Of a stretch of DNA of 64,000 nucleotides, positions 1 to 10,527 are shown in pieces. The notes under the pieces are model-generated. The model was not told the DNA's origin and did no database searches. It saw only the letters and a list, made by a program, of their open reading frames with translations. The position numbers were made by a program, and so were the translations under genes. This stretch comes from Adenanthera pavonina (Eukaryota > Streptophyta > Magnoliopsida > Fabales > Fabaceae): contig JAIVEN010000001.1 in the NCBI GenBank assembly GCA_026686845.1, positions 36,510,001 through 36,574,000 of the forward strand, read 5' to 3'. The number at the start of each line of letters is the position of its first letter. Positions within the stretch are counted from its first letter, which is position 1.

Positions 1-1088
1 GAATGCAAAAAGAGTAAGAGAGAAAAGAGTGAAAAAGAAGAAGAAAAAGAGGAAAAAGAGAAAAGAAAAAGAGAGTTTGAGGAAGAATGAGAGTGAAAGT
101 GTGCTTAAAGTAGTTTATACAAAACTCCTTCCTTCTTCATCTCATCTTTCTTATGCATCTTCATTGTGTTTTCTTCTTCCTTCTCATTATTTTTCTAATT
201 TCTTTAAATTATGTCATCTATCATTGTTGCATAATTCCGCAATTTCTTTTGAGTCCAAATTGCATGAGTCAATAATGAGTTCATTAGTTACTTTAGTGCA
301 TTCTTTCTCTAGTTTATCCTTCTATATCATTCCATCTCATCATCATAGTATTTTGTATTTCTTATGTATTTATGAAGTAGTCCCTATTCATTTTACATTT
401 TATGTTTATCGTGTGTCTCATAAGTCATGTGTCTTTTTGGTTTTGTTTATTGGTTTATCCCATTTCACCTTCATGAGTCTTTTGTGTTCCATTTTCTATT
501 CAACTCATTCTCTTCTTGTTGTTCTATGTTAGTGTGTGTCCCTTTAGTCATTACATCTCCATCTTTGTTCTATCATTGTGCATCATTAATGTTATCAAAA
601 TCTTTTCAGGTTTTGCATTTATTGCATTATTTTCAAATCTATCCAGATTTGGTCTTCTTTAGTTTTTCTAGTACTTTGGTTTTAAATGAGTCTTCTTGTG
701 TGCCATTTTGTCCCTATATGTCCCTTAACATCTTAGTCCTATTTAAGTATTCTTGTATCGAGTTTGTGTCTAGCTATTTACTGTAGGTCATTGGTGTATA
801 TGCTATGAAGAAAAGTTCAATTTCTTATCCACCAATGCTTGAAGATAGGACTTATGAAATTCAAACTAAAGGTGTGAAGGATTATGATATTGGAACAATG
901 TTTTGGCTCAAAATGCCAAGGAAGAATGTTGTCCTTCATATCCTTGCAAGGAATAAAGTACAGATGCATCAATCAAACTTGAAAGGTAAGTATACTCCAT
1001 ATAATTTATTTGATGCGTTTAATCGTTCCTTTTCCTTCTATACAGATTATGGAGATTTGAGGACGAATCTTTTCAAAGAGGGAGGGAA
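1..1088 (+). pseudogene. Family N element: 3' half of spacer and pol-like tail, decayed
   Basis: This is the downstream internal part of a non-autonomous Ty3/gypsy-like element that starts before the window. Fragments at 29-532, 427-786 and 805-1188 are separated by stops and frame changes. They resemble the minus-strand region 59794-60769 of another copy, with shared strings such as SSCVPFC and HQSNLKGKYTPYNLFDAFN. The last 40 or so residues (DLRTNLFKEGGND) are the short tail that plant gypsy polyproteins often carry just before the polypurine tract. No protease, RT, RNase H or integrase motif is visible. It is joined directly to a polypurine tract and an LTR, which sets the orientation. The protein is not functional. 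The spacer has no family I recognise. Confidence 0.75.
1075..1088 (+). other. Polypurine tract of family N element
   Basis: The purine run AAAGAGGGAGGGAA lies immediately before the LTR start TGATGG. The same run precedes the LTR at 15757-15770 and, on the minus strand, at 12939, 51244 and 59726. It is the plus-strand primer site for reverse transcription and fixes 1089 as the LTR start. Confidence 0.85.
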
Positions 1089-1946
1089 TGATGGAGGATG
1101 GCTTGGACAAATTCAGAAACATGGTAGGAGGCCTTATCACTTGAAAAGATTCAAGCCCAAGAGCAGCCCATTGGAAGAGATTACTTAGAAGATCATGTGC
1201 TTCACTAAAATAGCATGTGACTTAAGTATTATTGGGCCTAATTAGTGTTAATTTCGTTTTTACTAATTATGGGCTGAACTTTGTTAATTAATAAAGCCCA
1301 ATTGGTTAAATAATAGTCTTTTTGATAGCCCACCTTGTAAATAAACATGTCATGTGCCAAACATGTGATTTCATTAATGTGTTGGCATGTTTATAAGGGC
1401 TTAGGTATTATTTTATTATTTTTTATGAATTTTCATTATTTTATTTTAGGGCTTTATTTTATTAGTTTCCTAGGTCCAATAGGAGTGTTGTTTGGGCCTA
1501 AAATCTCCTAATCCTATTATGATTACTTAAGCCCAAATTAATTAGGGTTTCTAGGCTTATTAGGTTAGATTTTACCTTGCCTACTTAAAGCTAACTTTCA
1601 TGTACGTTTTTAAGATTTGAGTGATTAAAGTTTAAGACTTTTGTGAGTTTCCTCTTGCGATTCTTTGAGTGCTAGAGAGAATACTATGACTTATCAAGGA
1701 ATTGGTCAATCCTTGTGGCGTCACCGGAACTAGGGTTCAAGAGACTGGTTCTCTTGGGTTCTAATTCTTAAGATCAACATCTATCCATCTTACTTATTTA
1801 TTTTTGGCTTTCTTTTGCTTCTATTATCGTGCGTCTTTATTCTTTCTTTACTGTTTAGTCTTTGTATTCCTTGTTTAGCAAAGATTCGGGTGTCGTACAC
1901 ATAAAAGTGGGTTCTTTGGACGGGTTCCATAAGGGTTCACTTATCA
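1089..1946 (+). repeat. 3' LTR, family N subfamily C
   Basis: The LTR starts TGATGG after the polypurine tract and ends TTCACTTATCA. It matches the minus-strand LTRs at 12210-12938 and 45346-45905 and the solo LTR at 38288-39275. The promoter-like stretch is near 1576-1590. The R/U5 part carries two hairpins (1695-1756). The next five bases, ATGTG, continue into an LTR of subfamily A. This fits an element that inserted into an older A-type LTR whose 5' part lies before the window. Confidence 0.85.
1695..1756 (+). promoter_or_regulatory. Paired hairpins in LTR C (R/U5 region)
   Basis: Hairpin 1 pairs CAAGGA (1695-1700) with TCCTTG (1710-1715). Hairpin 2 pairs CAAGAGA (1738-1744) with TCTCTTG (1750-1756). 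The spacer between them holds TGGCGTC. The same pair, with different stem bases, occurs in subfamilies A, B and D. A role in the RNA leader (packaging, dimerisation or translation) is inferred only. Confidence 0.55.
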
Positions 1947-2595
1947 ATGTGCCAAGCTTGTGACCATTTAAACAGTGTTGTTCTATTAAATAAATTAGCA
2001 ATTTTCGTTTTTTTTATTACTTAATTCAGAAATAAGGATTTGACAATTAGTTTCCTATTTTGAATTTATTTGTGAGGATCTCTTCATATTTGATTTTGTT
2101 TCCTATTTTTGGGCACCACTTTTTTAGCATGTATCTAGCCTTATTTTTGTGTAAGGTGGTACCATTCTAAAAGATTTTGGGTCTAAACTATTTTTAGCAA
2201 ATTAGGGCTAGGGTTTTTACTTTCTTTTCCTTTAAAAACGTCACTTTTGTACCTGCAAATTGACAGATGAATGAATAGTGCGTTTTTTACAAAAACTTTG
2301 TGAGTTATCTTGTTCTCTTGGTGAGCTTGAGAGACTCTTTGGCATATCAAAGAGAGTGGTCTTCTCTTTGTGGTGTCTTTAGCTAAGATTTCAAGAAACA
2401 AGTTTTCTTGGGGTCTTGCTTCTTGACCAACAACTTCTGTTCTTCCCATTCATGCATTCTTTGTTTGTTTATCTTTCCTATTTGTTTAGCGTGTTCTTGG
2501 TGTTTAATTTGCTTCTCTTTGATCCTAGCACGATCCTTGCGTTTCCCAATTCGATTGAAGGTTCGTGAGACAAGTTCTACACGGGTTTTCTATCA
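1947..2595 (+). repeat. Downstream part of LTR, family N subfamily A
   Basis: Matches the minus-strand A LTRs at 54211-55157 and 63339-63978 from their ATGTGCCAAGCTTGTG motif to the end, ACACGGGTTTTCTATCA. The upstream third is missing because the C-type element inserted at ATGTG. The following bases GAAAG and then ATTAATGAG belong to a B-type LTR, so this A-type element had inserted into a B LTR. The other halves would lie before position 1. Confidence 0.8.
2348..2410 (+). promoter_or_regulatory. Paired hairpins in LTR A
   Basis: Hairpin 1 pairs CAAAGAGA (2348-2355) with TCTCTTTG (2363-2370). Hairpin 2 pairs CAAGAAA (2392-2398) with TTTCTTG (2404-2410). Compared with subfamilies B and C, the stem bases differ but pairing is kept. 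The function is unknown. Confidence 0.5.
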
Positions 2596-2600
2596 GAAAG

Positions 2601-2960
2601 ATTAATGAGAATGAATTTTTAAAACTTATGTTCTTTTTTTATGAGTTTTTCTCTTGTATCCCTTGTGTTCTTGAGAGAATTCTTAGACTTATCAAATGAA
2701 TGGTTTTCCTTTGTGGTGTCCTAAGGCTAGGGTTCTAAGAGACGGGTTCTCTTAGGGTTTTATCTCATTGACCAACATATCTTTCCTATTTTCTTGTTAT
2801 TTTCGTTCAGATTTATTATCCTATTTTTCTTGTTTAACGTATTCATCTATCTTGTGTTTTCTTACTATTTTGTGTGTTCTATTTGATTCTAGCATGATCC
2901 GTGGTTCATTCCCAATCATTGGAGGTTCAATCGGACAACTTCCGAATGGGTCTTTCATCA
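2601..2960 (+). repeat. Downstream part of LTR, family N subfamily B
   Basis: Begins ATTAATGAGAATGAATTTTT, as inside the full B LTR at 15771-16845, and ends GGGTCTTTCATCA. It contains the hairpin pair and the GACCAACATATC motif. Its 5' part was separated by the nested A and C insertions. It ends at the junction with older, unrelated sequence. Confidence 0.8.
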
Positions 2961-3159
2961 ATAACTCATGTTAAAGGTTTGAATTATCATAGGAGCCAAA
3001 TTGAAAAAAAAAGTGAAAAACAAAGTTACTATTTATTTGGTTCCAAAGTTTTCCAGTCATACTTTGAAAAATCACAATTACTTCCAAAAAAATTTTATCG
3101 ATGTAATTCAAGTGTCCACACGAAGCTAGAAACATGCCATATAAGAAAAAAAAATATAA

Positions 3160-3879
3160 GGCTATGTTTGGTTGGGGGGAAATGGGGGGAAGGGAAAGGA
3201 AGGGGAGGGATTTTGATCCCCTCCCCTTGTTTGGCAATCAAATAATTGGAGGAGGGGAGGGAAAATGTTATTAAAATTTTCTCTACCCTCCCTTTGTATA
3301 TTTTCCCCTCAAATTGGGGTAATTTGGGGGGAAAATGTGGTATTGTATCCAGTCTGACCAAAATACTATTCACTTTTTTATAACTCAACCATGCAACATA
3401 TTGGCTACTATTGTCGCGTCTCTCCTCAGTCTCTCTCCTAAAATATTAAATACTTTAGTGACATACATGCATGAAGTCACAAACACACACAGACACATTT
3501 GTGTATTAACATATACAATCATTGTTAAAGTTGAGGAAAACAAAGAAAATACATACAATCATGATTAACGTTGAGAAAAAAAAAGAAAAAAAAAGAGCAG
3601 TTTCTTCTGATTAAGAACTTGTTTTAATATTCAAACAAAAAAAATTCTTTTTTAATATAGAAAGAAAATATTAACTTAAATAAACCAAGCGTATAATAAT
3701 CAAATTATAATTATTTTCTCTCCCTTTCCCTCCTAACCTAAGCATTAAAACCCCTCCATTAAAATCCCTAATTTTCCCTCCAAACGAGGCAAAATTAAAA
3801 TCCCTTCTTTTCCCTCCCCTCCCTTTCCTTCCATTAAAATCCCTTCCCTCCCTTCCCCTCCTTTGAACCAAACATACCC
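3160..3879. mobile_element. MITE, PIF/Harbinger (Tourist)-like, 720 bp
   Basis: The left end GGCTATGTTTGGTT and the right end AACCAAACATACCC form terminal inverted repeats. They are flanked on both sides by TAA (3157-3159 and 3880-3882), the target duplication size and type of PIF/Harbinger elements. The ends are very G-rich on the left and C/T-rich on the right, so the termini are extended imperfect inverted repeats. No transposase is present, so this is a non-autonomous element. Confidence 0.8.
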
Positions 3880-5187
3880 TAAGTCTAATGTTTGACTATT
3901 CCAATTTATATAGTTTAGTGCTTAAAAATGTACTGTACAAATGGTCAAAATTCATATTTGATTTTCTGGCCTAATTTCAAAAGTTCTTAAAAAATTCCAT
4001 AGATGTTCAATTCATGTGTTTGTTACCTTGTTGAAAAGTCCCGTCTGTCTAGTTTTTGGATATATGTAACACTGACATAATATTTCATATTTTGAATGAA
4101 CAGTGATCACAAAATCATTAGGTGCACAAATTGGCCAAAATATGCTATTATAATGTAAAGTATATATTTACATTACATTCATCCTGCAAACTTGTCCATT
4201 CATGATTATACCATATTCATAACATCTTAAGAGACCTAAAATAGTATAATGGTAGCAAGGCACCATTTTACAAATTCATATATGATTTTACATAAAATCA
4301 TATAAACACAAATAGGAAAGGTAATAACAATATTAATCATCAAGCGTCTTCTCCTTGCCTTCTGCCTTCTTGAGGGTCTTGCCATTCTTTGAACCTATAA
4401 TTTGGGATACTTGAAGGGATGATATTGGGAAAAATCTCAGTAGCAAGTTAGATTCAATGCATTATGATATTTATTTCACAAAATAGATCACATTAAATCA
4501 CATTTGATCATTAAAGTACCACATTGGTCATCAAAATTTTGGTAGCATAACGGCTTAGAAAATGTACATCCTAGGGATTGAGACCCCTCGCATTACAGCC
4601 AAACCAATCAAAAAAGGAACAATATACTGTGGAAACTCATTTTGCTTATCTTAAGTTCTACCTTGAAGCATATACACTTGTCTTTAAGTTTTTAGCCATG
4701 GGAAATCTATTTTTGGCATCAAAACAATGAAATTCCCACCCAACGATGATCTTCTACACAAACCAAAATCTGCTCCAAGGAAAAAAATTGGATTTTCTAC
4801 AACTTGCTTCAAAACATACCTAACTTGCTTTGTTTTGCAAAACCTCATATTTTCTCATGCTTTTATGATTTTGAAACATCATTCCTTGCACAAACCATGT
4901 CTTGAACAAAATTTACAGAGGTTGGGAAAGAAAATGACTTCATGGAAACTACATACAAGCATGAAACCATACCAATACACTTAAAGATCTTAAGTTAGGC
5001 ACTTACCGATTTTTCTTGAATTTCTTCATATTTTTCTTTGCTATTTAAGTTGGATACTGCTTCTTTTACAACTTGGGTAGAGTTTTCTCTCTTTTCCTTG
5101 CCTTGGATGTACAAAACGAAGGGGAGTGAAGGGGTATATATAGCCAACTTAGTCAACCTTACTTTTTGTTAATTACCTTGATTAAAG

Positions 5188-6755
5188 TATTGGGAATTTC
5201 AGCATACATGCAGCAGAAAAACTACCAAGAAATTCCCTACCATGAATCCATCAACGTTGCTTAGATTAAGATGTAGAAAAGAATTTACCTTCGGTGCGTT
5301 CCTTGATATTCTTTTCATTTCGTCAGACCTTAGGAATTAACGTGACAGGTCAGCTCCCTTTACCATTATCCATACAAACGGTGAGCCCAACTCGAACGGT
5401 GTTCTAGCACCTCTGTTGTGTATGTCCATACAAGTCCGTACACCCTCATTGTTCGTCGTTCATCAGTGCAGTTTTCTCTCTCTGAATGTACAACCGTTCT
5501 TTCTTTAGGGTGATTCAAATGTATTGATTATGTACCCTAGTCTATATCAATATATCTATAGGATTTTATATTTGTTTAATTTAAATCAATAATTTAAACT
5601 AAATCAAATATTAATTAAATAGATTAGTTTGAATTTAAATCTATCTAATAGATTAAATTTAAACTAACTATTTAATCTTTATCCAGAATCAAATCTAAAT
5701 TTAATTTATCATATAAATCAAATTTAGATTATGACATTAGTTTAAATTTAAATATATCATATAGAATTAAATTTAAAACTAATTCATTTGAATTAATTTG
5801 AACAATATATATATATATTAAATATATAATATATCAAATATATATATAATTCTATCACCTTAAATTAAACATTAAATTCAATGAATCTGAACATTCTAGC
5901 TTGAGTTGACCTGTTCTTATGTGCGACCCTATAGGCACATATGATGTTGGCAGTGGGCTAATAACACTATTAAACTCATAAGTCACAAATGGCCTCTAGC
6001 AAGACATTGTGACTACCCAAACTATATGAGATCAGAGATCCGATGTAACATATCATATAACCTGATCACATCCCTTTTGTCTCATGATATATAGGTCAAG
6101 TATGAGGCATGGAAACATCCATGTTACTCGACCATCACTTTCTCGATCTCCAAGCAGACTGACAAAATAAATGGAAACTCTTCCATTGGAGCACGGCTAT
6201 GCATTTCTCAGTCTCACTCATCGAGGGCCCAAATATATCTCTCCATTAATTAGAGGGATAAATTCCATCTTGATCATTCATCTTCCTCCACATGAGTTTC
6301 ACTATGCTCGATCATAGCCTTTATGATATCCCAATTAAAGGTGATTTTTAACCATGCCAAAGTATAGTGTTGCCCATGTAGGAAGACATAATGATCTTAG
6401 GTCTAAGGGTTTAGTGACACGGTTATATATGAGATATGCTTATGACTTGATCCATGCAACTATCTCATGATGGGTCGATCCAGTGCCTATTCTCTAACTG
6501 GAGCTTATAATTTTGATTTGTATCTTTATACATAATTATCACATAATTATCAATCAAATCATACTAGTCTTAGTTCATCATTATTCCCACAAAGATGATT
6601 GGCTAGGGACATTTAGTGTAAAATAATTTATCCAAGGATATTATTATAAAGAAAACATGCAAACAATATAATAATGTAAGAAAAAACACATTCTTATTCA
6701 TAATGAAGAACAATGTTCATAATACAGTGATTGGCCTAGGGCATAATCTCCAACA
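5188..6755 (-). repeat. Solo LTR, copia family T
   Basis: Read on the minus strand it begins TGTTGGAGATTATGCCCTAG and ends ATTCCCAATA. It is flanked by TAAAG (5183-5187 and 6756-6760). It matches the LTRs at 6868-10527, 22863-26429, 27782-29460 and 34904-36459. It includes long AT-rich stretches and an AT dinucleotide run near 5810-5850. No internal region adjoins it, so it is a solo LTR left by LTR-LTR recombination. Confidence 0.9.
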
Positions 6756-7439
6756 TAAAGTTAATCAAAATGTTTCCTTTAAGTTGTCTTAACCTCTAAG
6801 ACATCTCAAATTTAGCATATGGGTTGCAATGTGATGCCATTTTAGTGGTGTATTATCTCCAAGATACCGTTTGGAATTTCAGCATACACGCAGCGGAAAA
6901 ACTATCAAGAAATTCCCTCCCATGGATCCGTCAACATTGTTTAATTTAGATATAGAAAAGAATTTACCTCTGGTGCATCTCTTGGTATTCTTTTCAATTC
7001 TTCAGACCCCAGGAACTAACGTGACTGGTCTGCTCCCTCTACTGGTAATTGTAATTCAGATGTTTTGATGATTCTAACATAAATGAGCTTGGAAGATCTA
7101 ATATCAAAGGAACACAAGTGAAATGAAGAACAAAGTTGGAGTTTTCTGTTGATTGAAGAACTGTTTCACATACTTAAGAAAATTATAAATAAAAGAAGGT
7201 AGTTGAGCTTGAATTTCAATTAACCCAGTAAATGAGATGACTAATTGAATGATTAATTATTAGCTTATGATTTCAAAATGGTTTTCAAGAAAAGAGCGAT
7301 CTAATGAGGATAAAGCTTCAATTTTAAACTGATTCTAAGTATTCAATTGGTTTTCATGAAAATGTTTTAGTTTATGGAGATAAAATCTCAATTTCAAAGA
7401 TATTTTTAAGTGTTTACCCTATTTTTAAAATAATGTCTT

Positions 7440-8390
7440 ACCTTATACGCATAACCATTTAAGGTTATGGAGATAAAGACTCAATCTCAAAGCTTTTTCA
7501 AAGTCCATTCTTCAATTTCATGAAAAGGATTGAGGTTATCTGCATATCATAGCTTGGGGATCAAGTTTTCAAGTCTACCCAAGTGGTTATCCTGATAAGG
7601 TAAGTACCTTATTCACATAACAAAGTGAACAATGAAGAAAAGTGGTATTGTGCAGCTCGTTATTCGTATAATCTAGGGAGGTTATCTGCATAACGTGTGT
7701 CATAGAGCACTTGGACTCCTCAGGTAAACAGGTTATCCGCATAACCTATGTTTCAGAATACTTGAACTTTCCTTGGGTAAATAGGTTATCTATATAACCA
7801 AGGGAGGATATCTGCATAACTTATATTTCAGAATACTTGAACTTTCCTCGGGTCAACAGATTATCCGCATAACCAAGGGAGGTTATCTGCATAACCTATA
7901 TTTCATAATACTTGAACTTTCCTCAAGTAAACAGGTTATCCGCATAACCTTGGGAAGTTATCCTGATAACCTAAGTTTCACAAAAACTTAGTTTGAGAAA
8001 AAATTAACGTTATCCTAATAACTGAGTGGTTTTCATGAAAATGATTTTGAGCTAAAACTTAGTCATTTTGGGTAGTACGTTATCTGCATAACCTATATTT
8101 CATAATACTTGAACTTTCCTCAAGTAAACAGGTTATCCGCATAACCTTGGGAAGTTATCCTGATAACCTAAGTTTCACAAAAACTTAGTTTGAGAAAAAA
8201 ATAACGTTATCCTAATAACTGAGTGGTTTTCATGAAAATGATTTTGAGCTAAAACTTAGTCATTCTGGGTAGTACGTTATCCGCATAACCTAGCTAGGTT
8301 ATCGGTATAACGAAAAGCTCTACGTTGAAAACAAAGGTAAACAGTTACCCATTATTTGCATAACCTAAGTAGGTTATCTGCATAATCTCT
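7440..8390. repeat. Array of about 20 short interrupted palindromes (GGTTATCNGCATAACC)
   Basis: Repeated units resemble GGTTATCCGCATAACC, with arms GGTTAT/ATAACC around a four-base centre. They lie at irregular spacing from near 7444 to 8385 and are densest between 7675 and 8300. Spacing and flanks are not CRISPR-like. They sit upstream of the TATA box of the solo LTR, so an upstream regulatory role is plausible but inferred. Confidence 0.75.
7882..8275 (+). repeat. Tandem duplication, 2 x 197 bp
   Basis: The stretch starting GTTATCTGCATAACCTATAT at 7882 begins again at 8079, and a third palindrome unit follows at 8276, exactly 197 bases on. The two copies differ by few bases, so the duplication is younger than the surrounding array. 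Confidence 0.85.
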
Positions 8391-8479
8391 GTCAGATGCA
8401 TTAATGCGGCAGGTGAACGACTATTTTACTGAGAGTAATAGCTAATCTTTGTTTCCAATGGATAATTCTGCCTCAAGAT

Positions 8480-8487
8480 TATAAATA
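8480..8487 (+). promoter_or_regulatory. TATA box of solo copia LTR
   Basis: TATAAATA followed by GGACC, about 90 bases downstream of the last palindromic motif. This is the usual place for the U3 promoter of an LTR and supports plus orientation. Confidence 0.6.
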
Positions 8488-10527
8488 GGACCTCATTTAA
8501 GTTATTGGGTAGTGAGAAAAATAATATGCACACCAAAACTCTGCTGATTCATTTATTGATTCATTCAAAGCTTACATACTCTCTTTTTTGCTCATTCATT
8601 GTATCTCAACTTTCATATATACTCTTTTGAGAGAGTTTGCATTTTGTAAAACATCTACACACTTGTAGAGAGTACTTAATGTGAGATTATACTAAGGGAG
8701 ATAGTCTTACTTTTGAGTGAGAAGAGTGAGAGAACTTATTTCAGTCCAAAGTTCAAAGTTCAAGCTGGTATTATACAGTGGTCATTGCAAGAACCCATTC
8801 AAATTTTGTAAGAGATAGTGGAGAAATCTCAAGTGGTGACTTAGAGACTGGACATAGGTCAAGTGGAATAGACCGAACCAGGATAAACTATTGAGTCTTC
8901 TTTCCTTTACTCTTTATTTCATATACTCTATTTTCTGCAATCTTTTAATACCACTATTGTATTTTATCTACGCAGAAAAATTTCAATATTCCTAATTCAC
9001 CCCCTTTTTGGGAAGCTAACTAAACTAACAGTATCTACGCGAATGGTGAGCTAGCTCAAACGGCGTGCTAGCACCTCTGTTGTGTATGTCCATACAAGTC
9101 CGTACACCCTCATTGTTCGTCGTTCATCAGTACAGTTTTCTCTCTCTGAATGTACAACCGTTCTTTCTTTAGGGTGATTCAAAATTGTATTGATTCTGTA
9201 CCATAGTCTATATCAATATATCTATAGGATTTTGTATTTGTTTAATTTAAATCAATAATTGAAACTAAATCAAATATTAAGTAAATAGATTAGTTTGAAT
9301 TTAAATCTATTTAATAGGTTAAATTTAAACTAATTATCTAATCTTTATCCAAAATCACATTTCGATTTAATTTATCATATAAATCAAATTTGGATTATTA
9401 GTTTAAATTCAAATTTAGAATCAAATCTAAATCAAATTTAGATTATGACATTAGTTTAAATTTAAATCTACCATATAGAATTAAATTTAAAACTAATTTA
9501 TTTGAATTAATTTGAACAATATATATATCTCAAATATAATATATATCAAATATATATATTGAATTTTAATATATATATATATATCAAATATATATATATA
9601 ATTCTATCACCCTAAATTGAGCATTAAATTCATTGAATCTAGACACATTTGAGATTCAATGAATCTGGACATTCTAGTTTCAGTTGGCCCATTCTTGTGT
9701 GTGACCTTGTAGACCCATATGATGGTGGCAGTAAGCTAATAACACTATTAAACCCATGAGTCACAAGTGGCCTCTAGCAAGACATTGTAACTACCCAAAC
9801 CATATGAGATCAGTGATCCAATGTAACCTATCTTATAATCCGATCTCATCCCTTTTATCTCATGATATATAGATCGAGTATGAGGCATGGAAATGTCATC
9901 CTCATGTTACTCGACCATTACTTTCTCGATCTCCAAGCAGACTGACAGAACAAATGGAAACTCTTTTATTCAAGCATGGCCGTGCATTTCTCAGTCTCAC
10001 TCATCGAGGGGTCCAGATATATCTCTCAATTAATTAGAGGGACAAAATCCATCTTGATCATTCATCTTCCTCCACATGAGTTTCACTATACCCGATCATA
10101 GCCATTATGATCTCCCGATTAGAGATTTTTGACAATGCCAAAGTATAGTGTTTTCCATGTAGGAAGCCATGATGATCTTAGGTCTGAGAACTTAGTGACA
10201 CAGTTATATATGAGATATACTAATTACTTGATCCATGTAACTATCTCATGACGGGTTGATCCAGTACCGATTCTCTAACAGGAGCTTATGATTTTGATTT
10301 GTATCTTCATACATAATTATCAATCAAAATCATACTAACCATAGTTCATCATTGTTCCCACAAAGATGATTGACTAGGTACATTTAGGATAAAATAATTG
10401 ATCTAAGGATAATATTATAAAGAAAACATGCAAACAATATAAGAATGTAAGAAAAAGCACCTTCTTTTTTCATAATGAAGAACAATGTTCATAATACAAT
10501 GATTGACCTAGGGCACAATCTCCAACA

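Larger units (their letters stand above)
2961..6867 (-). repeat. Diverged family G LTR sequence, broken by a MITE and a solo LTR
   Basis: Outside the insertions at 3160-3879 and 5188-6755, this stretch shows patchy similarity to the better G LTR at 40663-43165 and to 26460-27735. Examples are a CTTTGAAAAATCA segment near 3063 and a GGTCTTGCCAT segment near 4376. It has no credible protein and small open frames look accidental. I infer an old G LTR in minus orientation. Both of its outer ends are unclear. Confidence 0.5.
7050..9031 (+). repeat. Solo copia-type LTR (about 1.98 kb) inside T LTR
   Basis: Starts TGTAATTCAGATG and ends CTAACTAAACTAACA. Just before the end is an AATTCACCCCC segment, which is common at the end of plant copia LTRs. 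The likely target duplication is imperfect (GTAAT at 7045-7049, GTATC at 9032-9036). It holds a TATA box at 8480-8487 and, upstream, an array of GGTTATC..ATAACC motifs. It has no coding capacity. Confidence 0.7.
6868..10527 (-). repeat. 3' LTR of copia T element, split by a solo LTR
   Basis: LTR sequence runs 6868-7049 and resumes 9032-10527. The interruption falls between CTCCCTCTACTGGTA and TATCTACGCG, which are continuous in other T LTRs. AT microsatellite runs lie near 9530-9600. The inner end CTCCAACA is followed by a minus-strand purine tract (10528-10541). Confidence 0.88.

Noticed and set aside
2183..2449. Repeated short protein with RRPLSLICQRVSQAHQ (also 54401, 58927, 63530)
   Set aside because: It recurs only because it reads through the same hairpin-bearing part of LTR A. 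Frames differ in length between copies and there is no promoter logic.
5810..5850. AT dinucleotide run as a satellite or origin
   Set aside because: Short AT runs occur at the same place in every copia T LTR, so they are simply part of the LTR.
7440..8390. CRISPR-like array of repeated palindromes
   Set aside because: Units vary, spacing is irregular, there are no unique spacers of constant length, and the array lies in a plant LTR.
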